From Fermentimonas sp. (GTDB lineage: Bacteria > Bacteroidota > Bacteroidia > Bacteroidales > Dysgonomonadaceae), in NCBI GenBank assembly GCA_028709385.1, contig JAQVXD010000003.1:1-64000 (forward strand): 64,000 nucleotides of DNA. Reading direction: 5' to 3'. This document shows, piece by piece, positions 47,339 to 57,188 of the stretch. A program made the position numbers and the translations under genes. The notes under the pieces are model-generated. The model did no database searches and was not told the origin of the DNA. It saw only the letters and a program-made list of their open reading frames with translations. Numbering within the stretch: the stretch's first letter is position 1; every line of letters begins with the position of its first letter.

Positions 47339-47367
47339 GGGGAGTTCTTGCACATTACAAACTCCCC
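47339..47367 (-). terminator. Probable terminator of the TPR-barrel operon
   Basis: GGGGAGTT and AACTCCCC form an 8-bp stem (47339-47346, 47360-47367), 54 bases after the barrel gene's stop. The minus-strand T-run is offset by eight bases (GAAAACTA before TTTTT), so termination may be partial. Confidence 0.5.
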
Positions 47368-47420
47368 TTATAAATTATGTATGATAATTAGTTGACTGCT
47401 TAAATTCTCACTTAAAGTGC

Positions 47421-49157
47421 TTAAAACTTAAATGTAAATCCTCCTGCAACATTAATTCCCTGAGCGGGGTAACCATACCATATATCATACTTTTGCGAGA
47501 GTATGTTGTTTGCTTTTACGTTAAGAGAAAATGAATCACTTATATCATAAACAGCACCCAGATTAAGATCGTTGATGTTATCCATTTTGATATTCTCTCT
47601 TTCCATATTGTGTAAATTATCAGAGAAAGTCCATCTGTCACCCGCAAAATAGTAATTAAGCGTTATTTTCAGATCTGGGATAATTTCCAGAGAAGCTCTG
47701 ACATCTGTTTCAAATCCCGGCTTGTTATATGCCTTTGGATCACTTATTTCAGATTCATTTGAAATCACATTGGCTGCTTCAAAGAAATTCTTTTTTAAAC
47801 GAAGTGAAATGTTGAGAGGTGACCAGATATTTGACTGTATCATACCTCCGATAAAAGAGTGGGTAAGATCACCGTATATAGGTTTAAGTGATTCGATAAA
47901 CGGACCGAAAGCATCTCCGCCAAAAACGTCACGACCGTTCAGAATCAGAAAATGCTCATCATCTGTCTTCTTATATCCACCAAAGATATCAAATCTGAAT
48001 CCGCTGAGTTCTCCTATTTTGAATCCTGCTTCAAGATCGATATGTGAAAATGATGGTTTGACAGGTTCAATTGTCATAAAATATCTGCTTTCGTCCATCA
48101 TATCCAGAAGAGTGTTGTGATCGAATCCGCCATGTATTGTTGCGTACACAGACGAGTAATCTGTAAAACCATATTGCAGGTCAACATTTGGCACTACACG
48201 AATTTTGGTGCTTCCTGCTGTCAGAAACAATACATCTGCTCCAAGTTTAGCATGTCTGTTAAGTCCGTTGAAGCTGATGTAAGGCGATGCATTTATCAGG
48301 AAGTAGTTGTCGTTGTCACCGTTATATATTGCGGTTAGTATTGAACCGTCAACACCAATCTTGTTACTGGTTGTGCTGCTGGCTCCAAAAGGTTTATCAA
48401 ACCCTACACCTGCATGAATCTGATTGCCTTTCATCCAGTCGTATGAAGAGATCTCGCTTCTTTTTGTATTGAAGTTGTTAAAGTCGATAAAACCCCTGTA
48501 ATTAAGAAGATTATTTTCAACTGATTCCAAACCTACTCTTGCATTAAGTACACCTAAGCTGTTTTTCTCATTTTCGAAAAAGCGGGTATTTCCAAATGTA
48601 TTACCGTAATAATTAAACTTTGAGTGCAGATAGGAGATATGCATATCAAGCTTTACAGTCTCCGCGAGATGGTTGTATCTCAACTTTCCGAGGTTGTCCA
48701 TAAAATATGCGTTGTTTCCTGCGGGATCTGTTTCCTGTACATAATTAATATCACTGTTTGTGGAGTTGTGCAAGAAAGAGAAAGCTAGGTTATGCTTCTC
48801 ATTGCCAACCAGTCTGTACCCCAATCCACCATTCAGGTTAGCATAATTACCTGCATTAAAGAAAAGGTATCCTCGCTTGAGACTGTAAGGAATCTCAGTC
48901 ATTATATCTCCCGGTCGCGGTAGTGCAATTTCAAGTGGCGGAGCAATTCGTCCTGCCCAGTTTGAGTAATTTGTATTGGCCTTTTGAACGGCAGGCTCAC
49001 GCAATGCAGGCAGTGAATTGATCTTATCAGCATCAAGCAGAGTAGGGTTAAACTCTCTCTCTAGCTCCATCTGTCTTCTTAACAAGGAGTCCTGTGTCTG
49101 GGCAGATATTCCGGCAGACAATGTTAATGCAGTAATTAAAATATAAATCTTTCTCAT
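47421..49157 (-). CDS. Outer-membrane beta-barrel protein, TonB-receptor-like, no plug
   Basis: 578 residues with signal peptide (cleavage after ISA, residue 19). After about 60 residues there is an all-beta part of alternating amphipathic strands, ending in 'NVAGGFTFKF' with the C-terminal Phe of outer-membrane barrels. No plug domain or TonB box is visible. It follows the large TPR gene by 51 bases, and the pair probably acts as one unit at the envelope. Function unknown. Confidence 0.78.
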   Translation of the reverse strand: MRKIYILITALTLSAGISAQTQDSLLRRQMELEREFNPTLLDADKINSLPALREPAVQKANTNYSNWAGRIAPPLEIALPRPGDIMTEIPYSLKRGYLFFNAGNYANLNGGLGYRLVGNEKHNLAFSFLHNSTNSDINYVQETDPAGNNAYFMDNLGKLRYNHLAETVKLDMHISYLHSKFNYYGNTFGNTRFFENEKNSLGVLNARVGLESVENNLLNYRGFIDFNNFNTKRSEISSYDWMKGNQIHAGVGFDKPFGASSTTSNKIGVDGSILTAIYNGDNDNYFLINASPYISFNGLNRHAKLGADVLFLTAGSTKIRVVPNVDLQYGFTDYSSVYATIHGGFDHNTLLDMMDESRYFMTIEPVKPSFSHIDLEAGFKIGELSGFRFDIFGGYKKTDDEHFLILNGRDVFGGDAFGPFIESLKPIYGDLTHSFIGGMIQSNIWSPLNISLRLKKNFFEAANVISNESEISDPKAYNKPGFETDVRASLEIIPDLKITLNYYFAGDRWTFSDNLHNMERENIKMDNINDLNLGAVYDISDSFSLNVKANNILSQKYDIWYGYPAQGINVAGGFTFKF

Positions 49158-49208
49158 ATTTGGTTGTCAGTTTGTTGTTGTCAGTAATTAGCTTTCAGAT
49201 CACATTTC

Positions 49209-52199
49209 TCAATTTCCAAGTCTTGCATTTATCATCTGCTGAATATCATCCTCTTCGCCTTTATAGTTATTCCTAAGGCTCTCAAGATATTGTTTTGCCT
49301 GAAACTCATCACCTTTTGCAAGGTATGTGTCAGAAAGTACTATAAGAGCACGTGCCATCCAATATTGATGAGGTGTGCCTTTCTGCATAAACTCCTTGAC
49401 CTGCGCTTCTGCCTTATCAAAAGAGTTTTGTTTGTAGAATGTGTCTGCAAGAATAAATTGTGCTTCTGCACCGTAAATGCTTCTGGTGTCGTTTGCCACA
49501 AATTGGAAATCTGCAACCGCACTGTTTATTTCGTTTACCTGCTGATATGCCTTACCGCGCAAATATCTTACTTCTGTAATGATTTCGGGAGAAAGGGAAC
49601 TGTTTGCAAGTAATTCAGTAGCTGCCCTTGCTGCATCGTGATGGTTGCCCAATTGATACTGTGTACGAACTAGACCTAATTGACCTATTTGTTTGTTTGT
49701 TGCATTTCTTGCTGAATTGGATAATCTTGAATAGTCGGCAAGCGCCTGTTGCAGATTGCCATTTTGATATTCTGTCTGCGATGTATAGATCAATGCATTG
49801 TCGAGAAACTTAATATTGCCGGCATCGATAACTCTTCTGAAGTGAGACAGAGCCTGTTGCTTATTATTTTTCTCATCAGCAATCAGTCCCAGGTAATAAT
49901 GTGCATCACTGTTGTATGCACCGTTTGGATAAGACTGAAGGTAACGGTTCATTGCTGACTCTGCCTCTGAGCGGTTGCCACGCATATAAACACTCTCTGC
50001 TGCCAGGTATGTCAGTGAGTCCTGTTTAGAAGTGGATATTCTTAAACCGCCGGGAAGTGAATTGGCATAATCAACATATGACTGTATATCATTCATGTCC
50101 CTATAAACTGTTTCCAGAGAGATTAATGCATTACGTGCATCATCTGTACCCGGGAAATTGGAAATTACATTTTTATATGCCTGTATACTTTGCTGATGAT
50201 TACCGTTGTTGTAGTAAAGCTGGCCTAATTGAACGCCGCCCTGACTTGTAAGCGGGCTATTCGGGAAATCGTTAACCAGTCTTTGTAATACACTGATTGC
50301 TTCACTTTCCCTGTTGAGCATTGTTAAGGCGCGGCTCTTTTCATAAAGTGCATCATCGAAATATTGTGAGTTTGGATATCTGCTCATAAGGTTGTCCAAA
50401 GCAGTAATTTTTCCTTGATAGTTACGTTGCAGGCCAAGTACAAATGCACGCTGATATGCTGAGTAATCGGCGGCAGAAGGACTTGCGTCGGCTGCCTGTG
50501 CATAATATCTTTCAGCATCACTGAAGTTGCGGTTAAAATAGTAACTGTCGCCGATTCTGTTCAGTGCATCTGCATACTCGCTTTTGTTGCGGTTGGTTTC
50601 AGATGAGATGTATTTCTGGAAAGAACCGACTGCCTGTGAATATTGCTGTTGTTTGAATTGTGAGTATCCAAGGTTGTACCATCCCAGTGCATAGTTTTCA
50701 TCCGAAGGAGATGCATTTTGTGTGAACTGTCTGAAATCACTTGCTGCACTAATATAATTGCCCATGCGGTAATATGCTTCACCACGCCAGTAGTATGCAT
50801 TGTTACGCGCCTTGTTATCGTAGCTGCCCATTCCGATGCTGTTGTTGAAATACTGCACTGCCTGATTCATGTTGCCGTTTATAAACTCTTGTGCACCAAG
50901 TTGAAAGAGAACCATCTGCTTTGCTTCCAATATTCTTCTTCCGGGGTTGCTTATACGGTTAATTGCATTTAGAGCTGCCTGATAATCTTTGGTTGTAAGG
51001 AAAGTTTCGGCAAGAATGTCATTTACCTGGTCGGTGTATTGAGAGTTGGGGAACTCCTTGAGGAAATTCTCGAATAATGAGATGGACTCACTGAAGACGG
51101 AGAAGTTGGTCTCGTGCGCAAGAAGGGCGTAATTGAACATTGCGGTTTCGCGTACCTGTGGACTGAAATTGTCTCTCGAGGCAGCTTCAAATGCCATTTG
51201 TGCCTGCTGTTTCTGATTCAGTTTCAGGTAGGTTTGTCCTAACTGTAACTGTGCGTTCTGCGACAGTTCATCTGACTCACCGACAGCTTGCTGAAACATT
51301 CGTAATGCTTCGTTGTATTTGCCAGTCTCAAAATATGATAACCCCATAAAGTATGCATCACCGCGAAGGGGTTTTTCGGCACCGACTACATATCTTTCGT
51401 AATATGGGATTGCACGTGTGGGCTGACCAAGACGGTAGTAGCTGTTTCCAAGTATTCTGTTAAGTTCAGTATTGTGCTGACTTGCGGGAAATCTTGTCAG
51501 GAACGCTTCGGAAAGTCGTATAGCCTCATCAATTTTTCCGTCAAAGAATGTTGCCTGAGCAGTATAGAAAGCAATCTCTTCCTGATATTCAGGATGATTT
51601 TTTAGTCTTTCGAAACGACTTAATGCTTCTGAATAGTTGCCGTTTGCATACTCAATATAACCGAGATAGAAATCTGCTGCATCACGATAATTGCGGCTGT
51701 TTTGTGACAACAGTCCAAAATATCGTCTGGCTTCATCTCTGTTTCCCAGCTGCATATTGGTGTAACCTAAGCGGAAACTGTAATCCTCCTGCTCATCGAG
51801 AGAAAGATAATCCAGATCGGCCATATTAAACCAAAGCAGGGCTTTTTGCCATTCTTTTTTGTCGTAATATTGCGAAGCAACAAGAAAATTTACCTGATGT
51901 CTGTGTATTGTTTCAGGGAATTTCTCTAAAAACTCTTTAAGAATATCTCCGCTATTTTCATTTCCCATACGGAATGAAGATACAGCAATCATGTATGATG
52001 CCTCTTCTTTCAGGAACCGGTCGGTACTACCTGAAATGTATTCCTGCAAAATATCCTGGGCACCGGTATAATTTCCCCCGAGAAACATCTCCTTTCCCTG
52101 ATTAAACAGTAGGTCCGGTTGAGAATTGTATACAGATTTCTGTGCCGGGGAAGCATATGTAATTAAGGCAAGAGTAAAAACAAAGATAATTTTCTTCAT
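49209..52199 (-). CDS. Large periplasmic TPR protein
   Basis: 996 residues. Signal peptide (cleavage near SPAQ, residue 19), then about two dozen tetratricopeptide-type helix pairs, many of the form 'AxxxFxxxxxxYPxSxxxxxA', rich in Gln, Asn and Tyr. It resembles long YbgF/CpoB- and BamD-like repeats but is far longer. Likely a scaffold that binds partner proteins, perhaps the barrel protein encoded next. Confidence 0.85.
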   Translation of the reverse strand: MKKIIFVFTLALITYASPAQKSVYNSQPDLLFNQGKEMFLGGNYTGAQDILQEYISGSTDRFLKEEASYMIAVSSFRMGNENSGDILKEFLEKFPETIHRHQVNFLVASQYYDKKEWQKALLWFNMADLDYLSLDEQEDYSFRLGYTNMQLGNRDEARRYFGLLSQNSRNYRDAADFYLGYIEYANGNYSEALSRFERLKNHPEYQEEIAFYTAQATFFDGKIDEAIRLSEAFLTRFPASQHNTELNRILGNSYYRLGQPTRAIPYYERYVVGAEKPLRGDAYFMGLSYFETGKYNEALRMFQQAVGESDELSQNAQLQLGQTYLKLNQKQQAQMAFEAASRDNFSPQVRETAMFNYALLAHETNFSVFSESISLFENFLKEFPNSQYTDQVNDILAETFLTTKDYQAALNAINRISNPGRRILEAKQMVLFQLGAQEFINGNMNQAVQYFNNSIGMGSYDNKARNNAYYWRGEAYYRMGNYISAASDFRQFTQNASPSDENYALGWYNLGYSQFKQQQYSQAVGSFQKYISSETNRNKSEYADALNRIGDSYYFNRNFSDAERYYAQAADASPSAADYSAYQRAFVLGLQRNYQGKITALDNLMSRYPNSQYFDDALYEKSRALTMLNRESEAISVLQRLVNDFPNSPLTSQGGVQLGQLYYNNGNHQQSIQAYKNVISNFPGTDDARNALISLETVYRDMNDIQSYVDYANSLPGGLRISTSKQDSLTYLAAESVYMRGNRSEAESAMNRYLQSYPNGAYNSDAHYYLGLIADEKNNKQQALSHFRRVIDAGNIKFLDNALIYTSQTEYQNGNLQQALADYSRLSNSARNATNKQIGQLGLVRTQYQLGNHHDAARAATELLANSSLSPEIITEVRYLRGKAYQQVNEINSAVADFQFVANDTRSIYGAEAQFILADTFYKQNSFDKAEAQVKEFMQKGTPHQYWMARALIVLSDTYLAKGDEFQAKQYLESLRNNYKGEEDDIQQMINARLGN

Positions 52200-52226
52200 G
52201 TTTTTGAGTATAATAAATTTTCTAAA

Positions 52227-52751
52227 TCATTTTTCAATATGCAGTAACATTTCAATTCCTTTGCGGATAGAGAGCAGTCCGAAATCTTCCGGATTGAGAT
52301 CGTCTAAAGCAATGAATTTTAGTTCCGAAACGTCGTCCTGTGCTTTTAAGTTGCTGAAATCATCAACCTTACATTCAAAGAAAAGATCGACAGTATGAAC
52401 TTCGAATCCCGAATATACATAAATATTCGGTATTGAGAAAAGGTAGCTTAATGATACTACAGCCAGGCATGTCTCTTCATTTACCTCCCTTTTTACAGCC
52501 TCCTCTGCTGTTTCATACATGTCAATAAAACCTCCGGGAAGGTCGTAAGTACCTTTTGCCGGATCTTTAGCTCTGCGTGCAACCAGAATCTCTCCTTTGC
52601 TATTCTTGATTACTGCTACTGAAGCGGCTGAAGAGTTGTAATAGTATGTAAACCCGCAATCATTACACTTCTTGGATTTGTCATTATTCTCCCGGAACTG
52701 TGCTGAACCGCATTTGGGACAGTAGATAAATTGATAGAGAGGATGTTTCAT
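52227..52751 (-). CDS. NUDIX hydrolase with N-terminal zinc ribbon
   Basis: 174 residues. Zinc ribbon 'CPKCGSAQF...CNDCG' (about 11-37), then the NUDIX box 'GGFIDMYETAEEAVKREVNE' plus ET: the box Glu residues are intact, with Cys where Gly is usual near its end. It resembles NudC/NADH-pyrophosphatase-like and ADP-ribose types. Substrate not clear. 10 bases after mrp. Confidence 0.88.
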   Translation of the reverse strand: MKHPLYQFIYCPKCGSAQFRENNDKSKKCNDCGFTYYYNSSAASVAVIKNSKGEILVARRAKDPAKGTYDLPGGFIDMYETAEEAVKREVNEETCLAVVSLSYLFSIPNIYVYSGFEVHTVDLFFECKVDDFSNLKAQDDVSELKFIALDDLNPEDFGLLSIRKGIEMLLHIEK

Positions 52752-52761
52752 TTGCTTGCTT

Positions 52762-53871
52762 TTATTTTACTTTCATTTCAACAATTGATGTCTTTGGCAG
52801 GTCCCGGTTACGTTTATCAATTGCTTCAACAAGATTATCAGCGAGCTGACTGAAGGCCATTCCAGTTATGCTGTCCTGGTTTAAGGCTACAGGCTGACCG
52901 TCATCACCGCCTTCACGAATACTTTGTACTATGGGAATCTCGCCGAGAAGATCGTAACCCTGCTCTTTTGCAAGTCGTTTGCAACCTTCTTTACCAAACA
53001 GATAGTATTTGTTTTCAGGCAGTTCAGCCGGAGTAAACCAAGACATATTCTCCACAAGTCCGAGAATTGGAACATTTACCTTGTCGCTTGTGAACATGCT
53101 TATACCCTTTCTGGCATCTGCCAGTGCAACCTCCTGAGGTGTACTCACTATCACTGCTCCGGTAATAGGAATTGTTTGTACAAGAGTCAAATGAATATCA
53201 CTTGTTCCGGGCGGGAAATCAATCAGAAAATAATCCAGTTCTCCCCAGTCGGCATCACCAATAAGCTGCTTTAGTGCATTACTTGCCATGGCTCCTCGCC
53301 AGACTACGGCATCATCTTTGTTGACAAAGAAACCTATGGAAAGCATTTTGATGCCGTAATTCTCGATAGGTACGATCAGATCGCGACCATCCTTTTTTAC
53401 CAGGGCAGGAGCTGATTCTTCTACGCCAAGCATTTTTGGTACTGAAGGTCCAAATATATCTGCATCAAGAAGTCCCACTTTATACCCTTTCTGTGCCAGT
53501 GCTACAGCCAGGTTGGTACATACTGTGCTTTTGCCGACGCCACCTTTGCCGGATGCTACGGCAATAATGTTTTTTACGCCCGGCAGCAGTTCAGGCAGAG
53601 CAGGTTTTGGAGCCTGTTTTGATTTAACCGAGATATTTCCGACTATGTCAATATCTTTATCTGCATAGGTAAGAATTGCCTGTTCAGCCATCTTTACCAG
53701 CGATTTAATGAAAGGATCGTGTGCTTTTTCAGTTATAATCGTAAAACTTACCTTGTTACCGTCGATACGTATATCATCTGCAACCATGCCGGCAGATACA
53801 ATATCCTGACCGGTTCCCGGGTAACGCACATTTTTAAGTGCATCTATTATCAGTTGTGGATATATTGCCAT
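52762..53871 (-). CDS. Mrp/ApbC/NBP35-type Fe-S carrier ATPase
   Basis: 369 residues. N-terminal MIP18 (DUF59) domain (about 1-85), then a P-loop ATPase: 'ASGKGGVGKSTVCTNLAV' with deviant Walker A, 'LLDADIFGPSVPKMLG', 'LIDFPPGTSD'. The C-terminal CxxC that binds the bridging cluster in E. coli Mrp is replaced: the region reads 'ENMSWFTPAELPENKYY'. It may carry its cluster differently. 3 bases after trmB. Confidence 0.92.
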   Translation of the reverse strand: MAIYPQLIIDALKNVRYPGTGQDIVSAGMVADDIRIDGNKVSFTIITEKAHDPFIKSLVKMAEQAILTYADKDIDIVGNISVKSKQAPKPALPELLPGVKNIIAVASGKGGVGKSTVCTNLAVALAQKGYKVGLLDADIFGPSVPKMLGVEESAPALVKKDGRDLIVPIENYGIKMLSIGFFVNKDDAVVWRGAMASNALKQLIGDADWGELDYFLIDFPPGTSDIHLTLVQTIPITGAVIVSTPQEVALADARKGISMFTSDKVNVPILGLVENMSWFTPAELPENKYYLFGKEGCKRLAKEQGYDLLGEIPIVQSIREGGDDGQPVALNQDSITGMAFSQLADNLVEAIDKRNRDLPKTSIVEMKVK

Positions 53872-53874
53872 ATT

Positions 53875-54642
53875 CTATATATTTTCTTTTTTATTAATTT
53901 CAAACACTTTTCTCCTGCTTCTGCCGAAGCTGCGGTAGTCATCTTTTTCTATCTCAATATCAGGCTCTTTCCAGTCGGTTTTCTCTTTGCATATAAATTT
54001 TATATACTTTATAGTTAAACCGCACTCAAGCCACTGTTGTTCATAGTATGTCTTAATTCCCAAAATATCATCTTCATGCAGCGAATTGTAAAGGTCGTCT
54101 GTATCAAATAATACAGGCAGCTGATTTTCCTCAATCATGGCGCTTGTATAACTATACAGGAAATTACTGTCGGTTTTAAGGTGAATGATGCCTTTATCCT
54201 TTAGTATTTTGCTGTATTCCTTCATAAACCTTGTGGAGGTTAACCTTTTATTTACCTTCTTCATTTGCGGATCAGGAAAGGTAATCCATATCTCAGACAC
54301 CTCATCATTTGAAAAGAAATAGCTTATAAATTCAATTTGAGTGCGGATAAAAGCAACATTTTCCAGATTATCATTGAGAGCTTCGGTGGCACCTTTCCAG
54401 ATTCGGGCTCCTTTGATATCAATTCCTATGAAGTTCTTTTCGGGAAACTTACGGGCAAGTCCAACAGTGTATTCACCTTTACCACAGCCCAGCTCCAGGA
54501 TAATTGGATTGTTGTTTTTAAAATAAGTATTCCATTTGCCCTTCAGTGGGAAACCTTCAGTTTTCAATCTGTTAAAGGGTATTTGAAATACATTCTTGTA
54601 TGTTGCCATCTCGGCGAACTTGGCTAGTTTGTTTTTTGCCAT
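53875..54642 (-). CDS. trmB: tRNA (guanine-N7)-methyltransferase
   Basis: 255 residues. SAM motif '[16 protein letters not shown]', '[16 protein letters not shown]', and '[19 protein letters not shown]', the TrmB signature. Makes m7G46 in tRNA. First gene of trmB-mrp-NUDIX; -7 candidate TACATTTG at 54689-54682. Confidence 0.93.
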   Translation of the reverse strand: MAKNKLAKFAEMATYKNVFQIPFNRLKTEGFPLKGKWNTYFKNNNPIILELGCGKGEYTVGLARKFPEKNFIGIDIKGARIWKGATEALNDNLENVAFIRTQIEFISYFFSNDEVSEIWITFPDPQMKKVNKRLTSTRFMKEYSKILKDKGIIHLKTDSNFLYSYTSAMIEENQLPVLFDTDDLYNSLHEDDILGIKTYYEQQWLECGLTIKYIKFICKEKTDWKEPDIEIEKDDYRSFGRSRRKVFEINKKENI

Positions 54643-54909
54643 TTGAGACTAAATTCGATTAACTGCTAAACAATTACTACGCAAATGTAACATTTAAACG
54701 TTAAAAACGGAAATTTTCGATTATTCATTAACTTGTCGATTTAAAAATGATTACTTTTAAACATTCTTTTAGATGAATAAGCCTTTTATCAATAAGATGA
54801 AACAGATTAAAAGTGAACCTAATCTTTTTTGAATATCATTATTTTTAGTTTTTTAAGGAAATTATGTGTATTTTCGCAAAAAGAATATTTAATAAACAAA
54901 CTATTTAAC

Positions 54910-56247
54910 ATGAGAGTAGATGATGTAATGACTCAGCTTGAAGCCAAGCATCCGGGAGAGTCGGAATACCTGCAGGCTGTAAGAGAAGTTTTAATTTCTA
55001 TTGAAGATGTATACAATCAGCATCCCGAATTTGAAAAAGCGGGTATTGTTGAGCGTATTGTTGAACCAGACCGTGTGTTCACATTTCGTGTTCCATGGGT
55101 TGATGATAACGGGAAAGTGCATGTGAATATCGGTTATCGTGTCCAGTTTAATGGTGCTATCGGCCCATATAAGGGTGGTATTCGTTTTCACCCTTCAGTA
55201 TCCTTATCATCGCTAAAGTTTTTAGGATTCGAACAAACGTTTAAGAATGCACTTACAACATTGCCAATGGGTGGTGGTAAAGGTGGTTCTGATTTTGCCC
55301 CAAAAGGTAGGTCACAAGCTGAAATAATGCGTTTTTGTCAATCCTTTGTAATGGAACTTTGGAAAGTTATCGGACCGGATACTGATGTTCCTGCGGGCGA
55401 TATTGGCGTGGGAGCCAGAGAAGTAGGATATATGTACGGTATGTACAAAAAACTTGCAGGTGAGCACACTGGCACCTTTACAGGAAAAGGACTCTCTTTT
55501 GGCGGTTCAAGACTGCGTCCTGAGGCTACCGGTTTTGGAGCTCTCTATTTCGTACAGAAAATGTGTGATGAGTTCCATATCGGTTTAAGAGGAAAAACTG
55601 TTGCCGTATCCGGTTTTGGAAATGTGGCATGGGGTGCTGTAACCAAAGCAACTGAACTTGGAGCAAAAGTGGTTGCAATTTCAGGACCTGACGGATATAT
55701 TTATGACGAGGACGGTGTAAACACTCCGGAGAAAATAGCTTACATGCTCGAGCTTCGTAATTCGGGTGAGGATATTGTAGCTCCTTATGCAGAAGAGTTT
55801 CCGCGTGCTAAATTCTTCCCCGGCAAAAAGCCTTGGGAGTGTAAGGTTGACATTGCGTTGCCTTGTGCTATTCAGAATGAGCTGAACCTTGAAGACGCCA
55901 AGATGTTGAAAAGCAACGGTGTAATACTTGTTGCAGAAGTTTCTAATATGGGTTGCACATCAGAAGCAGTGGATTTCTTTATTGAGAATGAAATGCTTTT
56001 TGCTCCCGGTAAGGCTGTTAATGCAGGAGGTGTTGCCTGCTCAGGATTAGAAATGACACAGAATGCAATGCATCTGTCATGGGATAACGAAGAAGTGGAC
56101 AGATGGCTGCATCAGATAATGAGTAATATACACGAACAGTGTGCTGCCTACGGTAAGGAAGGTGATTATATCAACTACGTGAAGGGAGCTAACATTGCAG
56201 GTTTTATGAAAGTTGCCGATGCAATGATGGCTCAGGGAGTAGTATAA
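54910..56247 (+). CDS. gdhA: Glutamate dehydrogenase, NADP-type
   Basis: 445 residues from ATG 54910, the standard length. 27 upstream codons are open but cover the probable promoter (TATTTTCG near 54870), so they are not used. 'PYKGGIRFHPSV', 'LPMGGGKGGSDF' with the catalytic Lys, 'VPAGDIGVGAREVGYM', and the NAD(P) site 'VSGFGNVAWG'. Assimilates ammonium into 2-oxoglutarate. The 3' end overlaps the converging GH16 gene by 16 bases. Confidence 0.96.
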   Translation: MRVDDVMTQLEAKHPGESEYLQAVREVLISIEDVYNQHPEFEKAGIVERIVEPDRVFTFRVPWVDDNGKVHVNIGYRVQFNGAIGPYKGGIRFHPSVSLSSLKFLGFEQTFKNALTTLPMGGGKGGSDFAPKGRSQAEIMRFCQSFVMELWKVIGPDTDVPAGDIGVGAREVGYMYGMYKKLAGEHTGTFTGKGLSFGGSRLRPEATGFGALYFVQKMCDEFHIGLRGKTVAVSGFGNVAWGAVTKATELGAKVVAISGPDGYIYDEDGVNTPEKIAYMLELRNSGEDIVAPYAEEFPRAKFFPGKKPWECKVDIALPCAIQNELNLEDAKMLKSNGVILVAEVSNMGCTSEAVDFFIENEMLFAPGKAVNAGGVACSGLEMTQNAMHLSWDNEEVDRWLHQIMSNIHEQCAAYGKEGDYINYVKGANIAGFMKVADAMMAQGVV

Positions 56248-57026
56248 AACCTGACTCTGTCAATCAGCATTTCAACGGGAAGTGTTTCCGGATCAACTTC
56301 ACCTACCCAGCTTCCTCCAAGTTGCATATCAAGAAGCAGGTAGAAGTCCTGATCATTGAATGGGAATTGTCCCGTTTCATCGGTTTCAATTCTTGAATAC
56401 TTGAATGTAAGATTGTCATTTACATAAAAAAGAAGACTATCGCTGTACTTCTCAACAGCATAAGTATTGTAATTCTCCGGATTTATAGGGGCAGTTGCTC
56501 CATTCGGAGGATTTTTTATGTTTAAATTATGAGTGAAGTTTGTGTGAATAGTTTGATATACAATGGTGTCGTAATCAAGACGCTCCATTATGTCAATTTC
56601 GCCTCCGTTAGGCCATTGTGCATTTTCCGGCAACATCCAGAAAGCAGGCCAAGCGCCCGTTGCACCGTTCAGTTTTGCCCTGATTTCTAATCGGCCTTCA
56701 CCAAAAACTTTCTTATCTTTAGTAAATACGCCGCCTGTAATAAATGGCGTTGTATCATTGGGAAGCACATTATTAACGATACCTCTTAGTATCAGATTGC
56801 CATCAGCTACTTCATACAGAGAATCATAATCACTCATATAATTGTTCCAGTCGCTTTTGCCCCTGGGTATCTTGGACCATACCGAATAATCGATATCTGT
56901 ACCATTGAACTCCTCTTCCCAAACAAGCTCCCAATCAGTTTTTATCTCATTCTCACTTTGATTATTACAGGAAACGATTCCCGATAAAATCGCTAATGCT
57001 ATTACAATAATTAGTGTATATCTCAT
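56232..57026 (-). CDS. GH16 family lipoprotein (beta-glucanase/laminarinase type)
   Basis: 264 residues. Lipobox 'GIVSC' (Cys20). Concanavalin-like glucanase fold with 'GGEIDIMERLD', giving the Glu143-Asp145-Glu148 catalytic set (ExDxxE with the beta-bulge Met). 'GAWPAFWMLPENAQWPNGG' is the usual substrate face. Probably cuts beta-1,3- or 1,3/1,4-glucans at the surface or in the periplasm. A minus-strand TATCTTTG lies 24 bases upstream. Confidence 0.9.
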   Translation of the reverse strand: MRYTLIIVIALAILSGIVSCNNQSENEIKTDWELVWEEEFNGTDIDYSVWSKIPRGKSDWNNYMSDYDSLYEVADGNLILRGIVNNVLPNDTTPFITGGVFTKDKKVFGEGRLEIRAKLNGATGAWPAFWMLPENAQWPNGGEIDIMERLDYDTIVYQTIHTNFTHNLNIKNPPNGATAPINPENYNTYAVEKYSDSLLFYVNDNLTFKYSRIETDETGQFPFNDQDFYLLLDMQLGGSWVGEVDPETLPVEMLIDRVRFYTTP

Positions 57027-57188
57027 CTTCTAAAATTTTATGTTACGCAACAAAGATAGCTTTATTGTTTTTAATAAGGACTTGAGGTATGAAGATTTTG
57101 TAGACACAAGATGATGTTGAACTAATCATTTTGCAGTTTGTTTCATCTGTACTATCCTTATTTTTTAATCATTAAATTCTTCTGTATT

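Noticed and set aside
54829-54909. 27-residue extension of GdhA
   Set aside because: Covers the likely promoter and exceeds the family length; ATG 54910 gives 445 residues.
57138-57188. Hydrophobic N-terminal extension of FbaB
   Set aside because: The enzyme is cytoplasmic and ATG 57189 gives the usual start.
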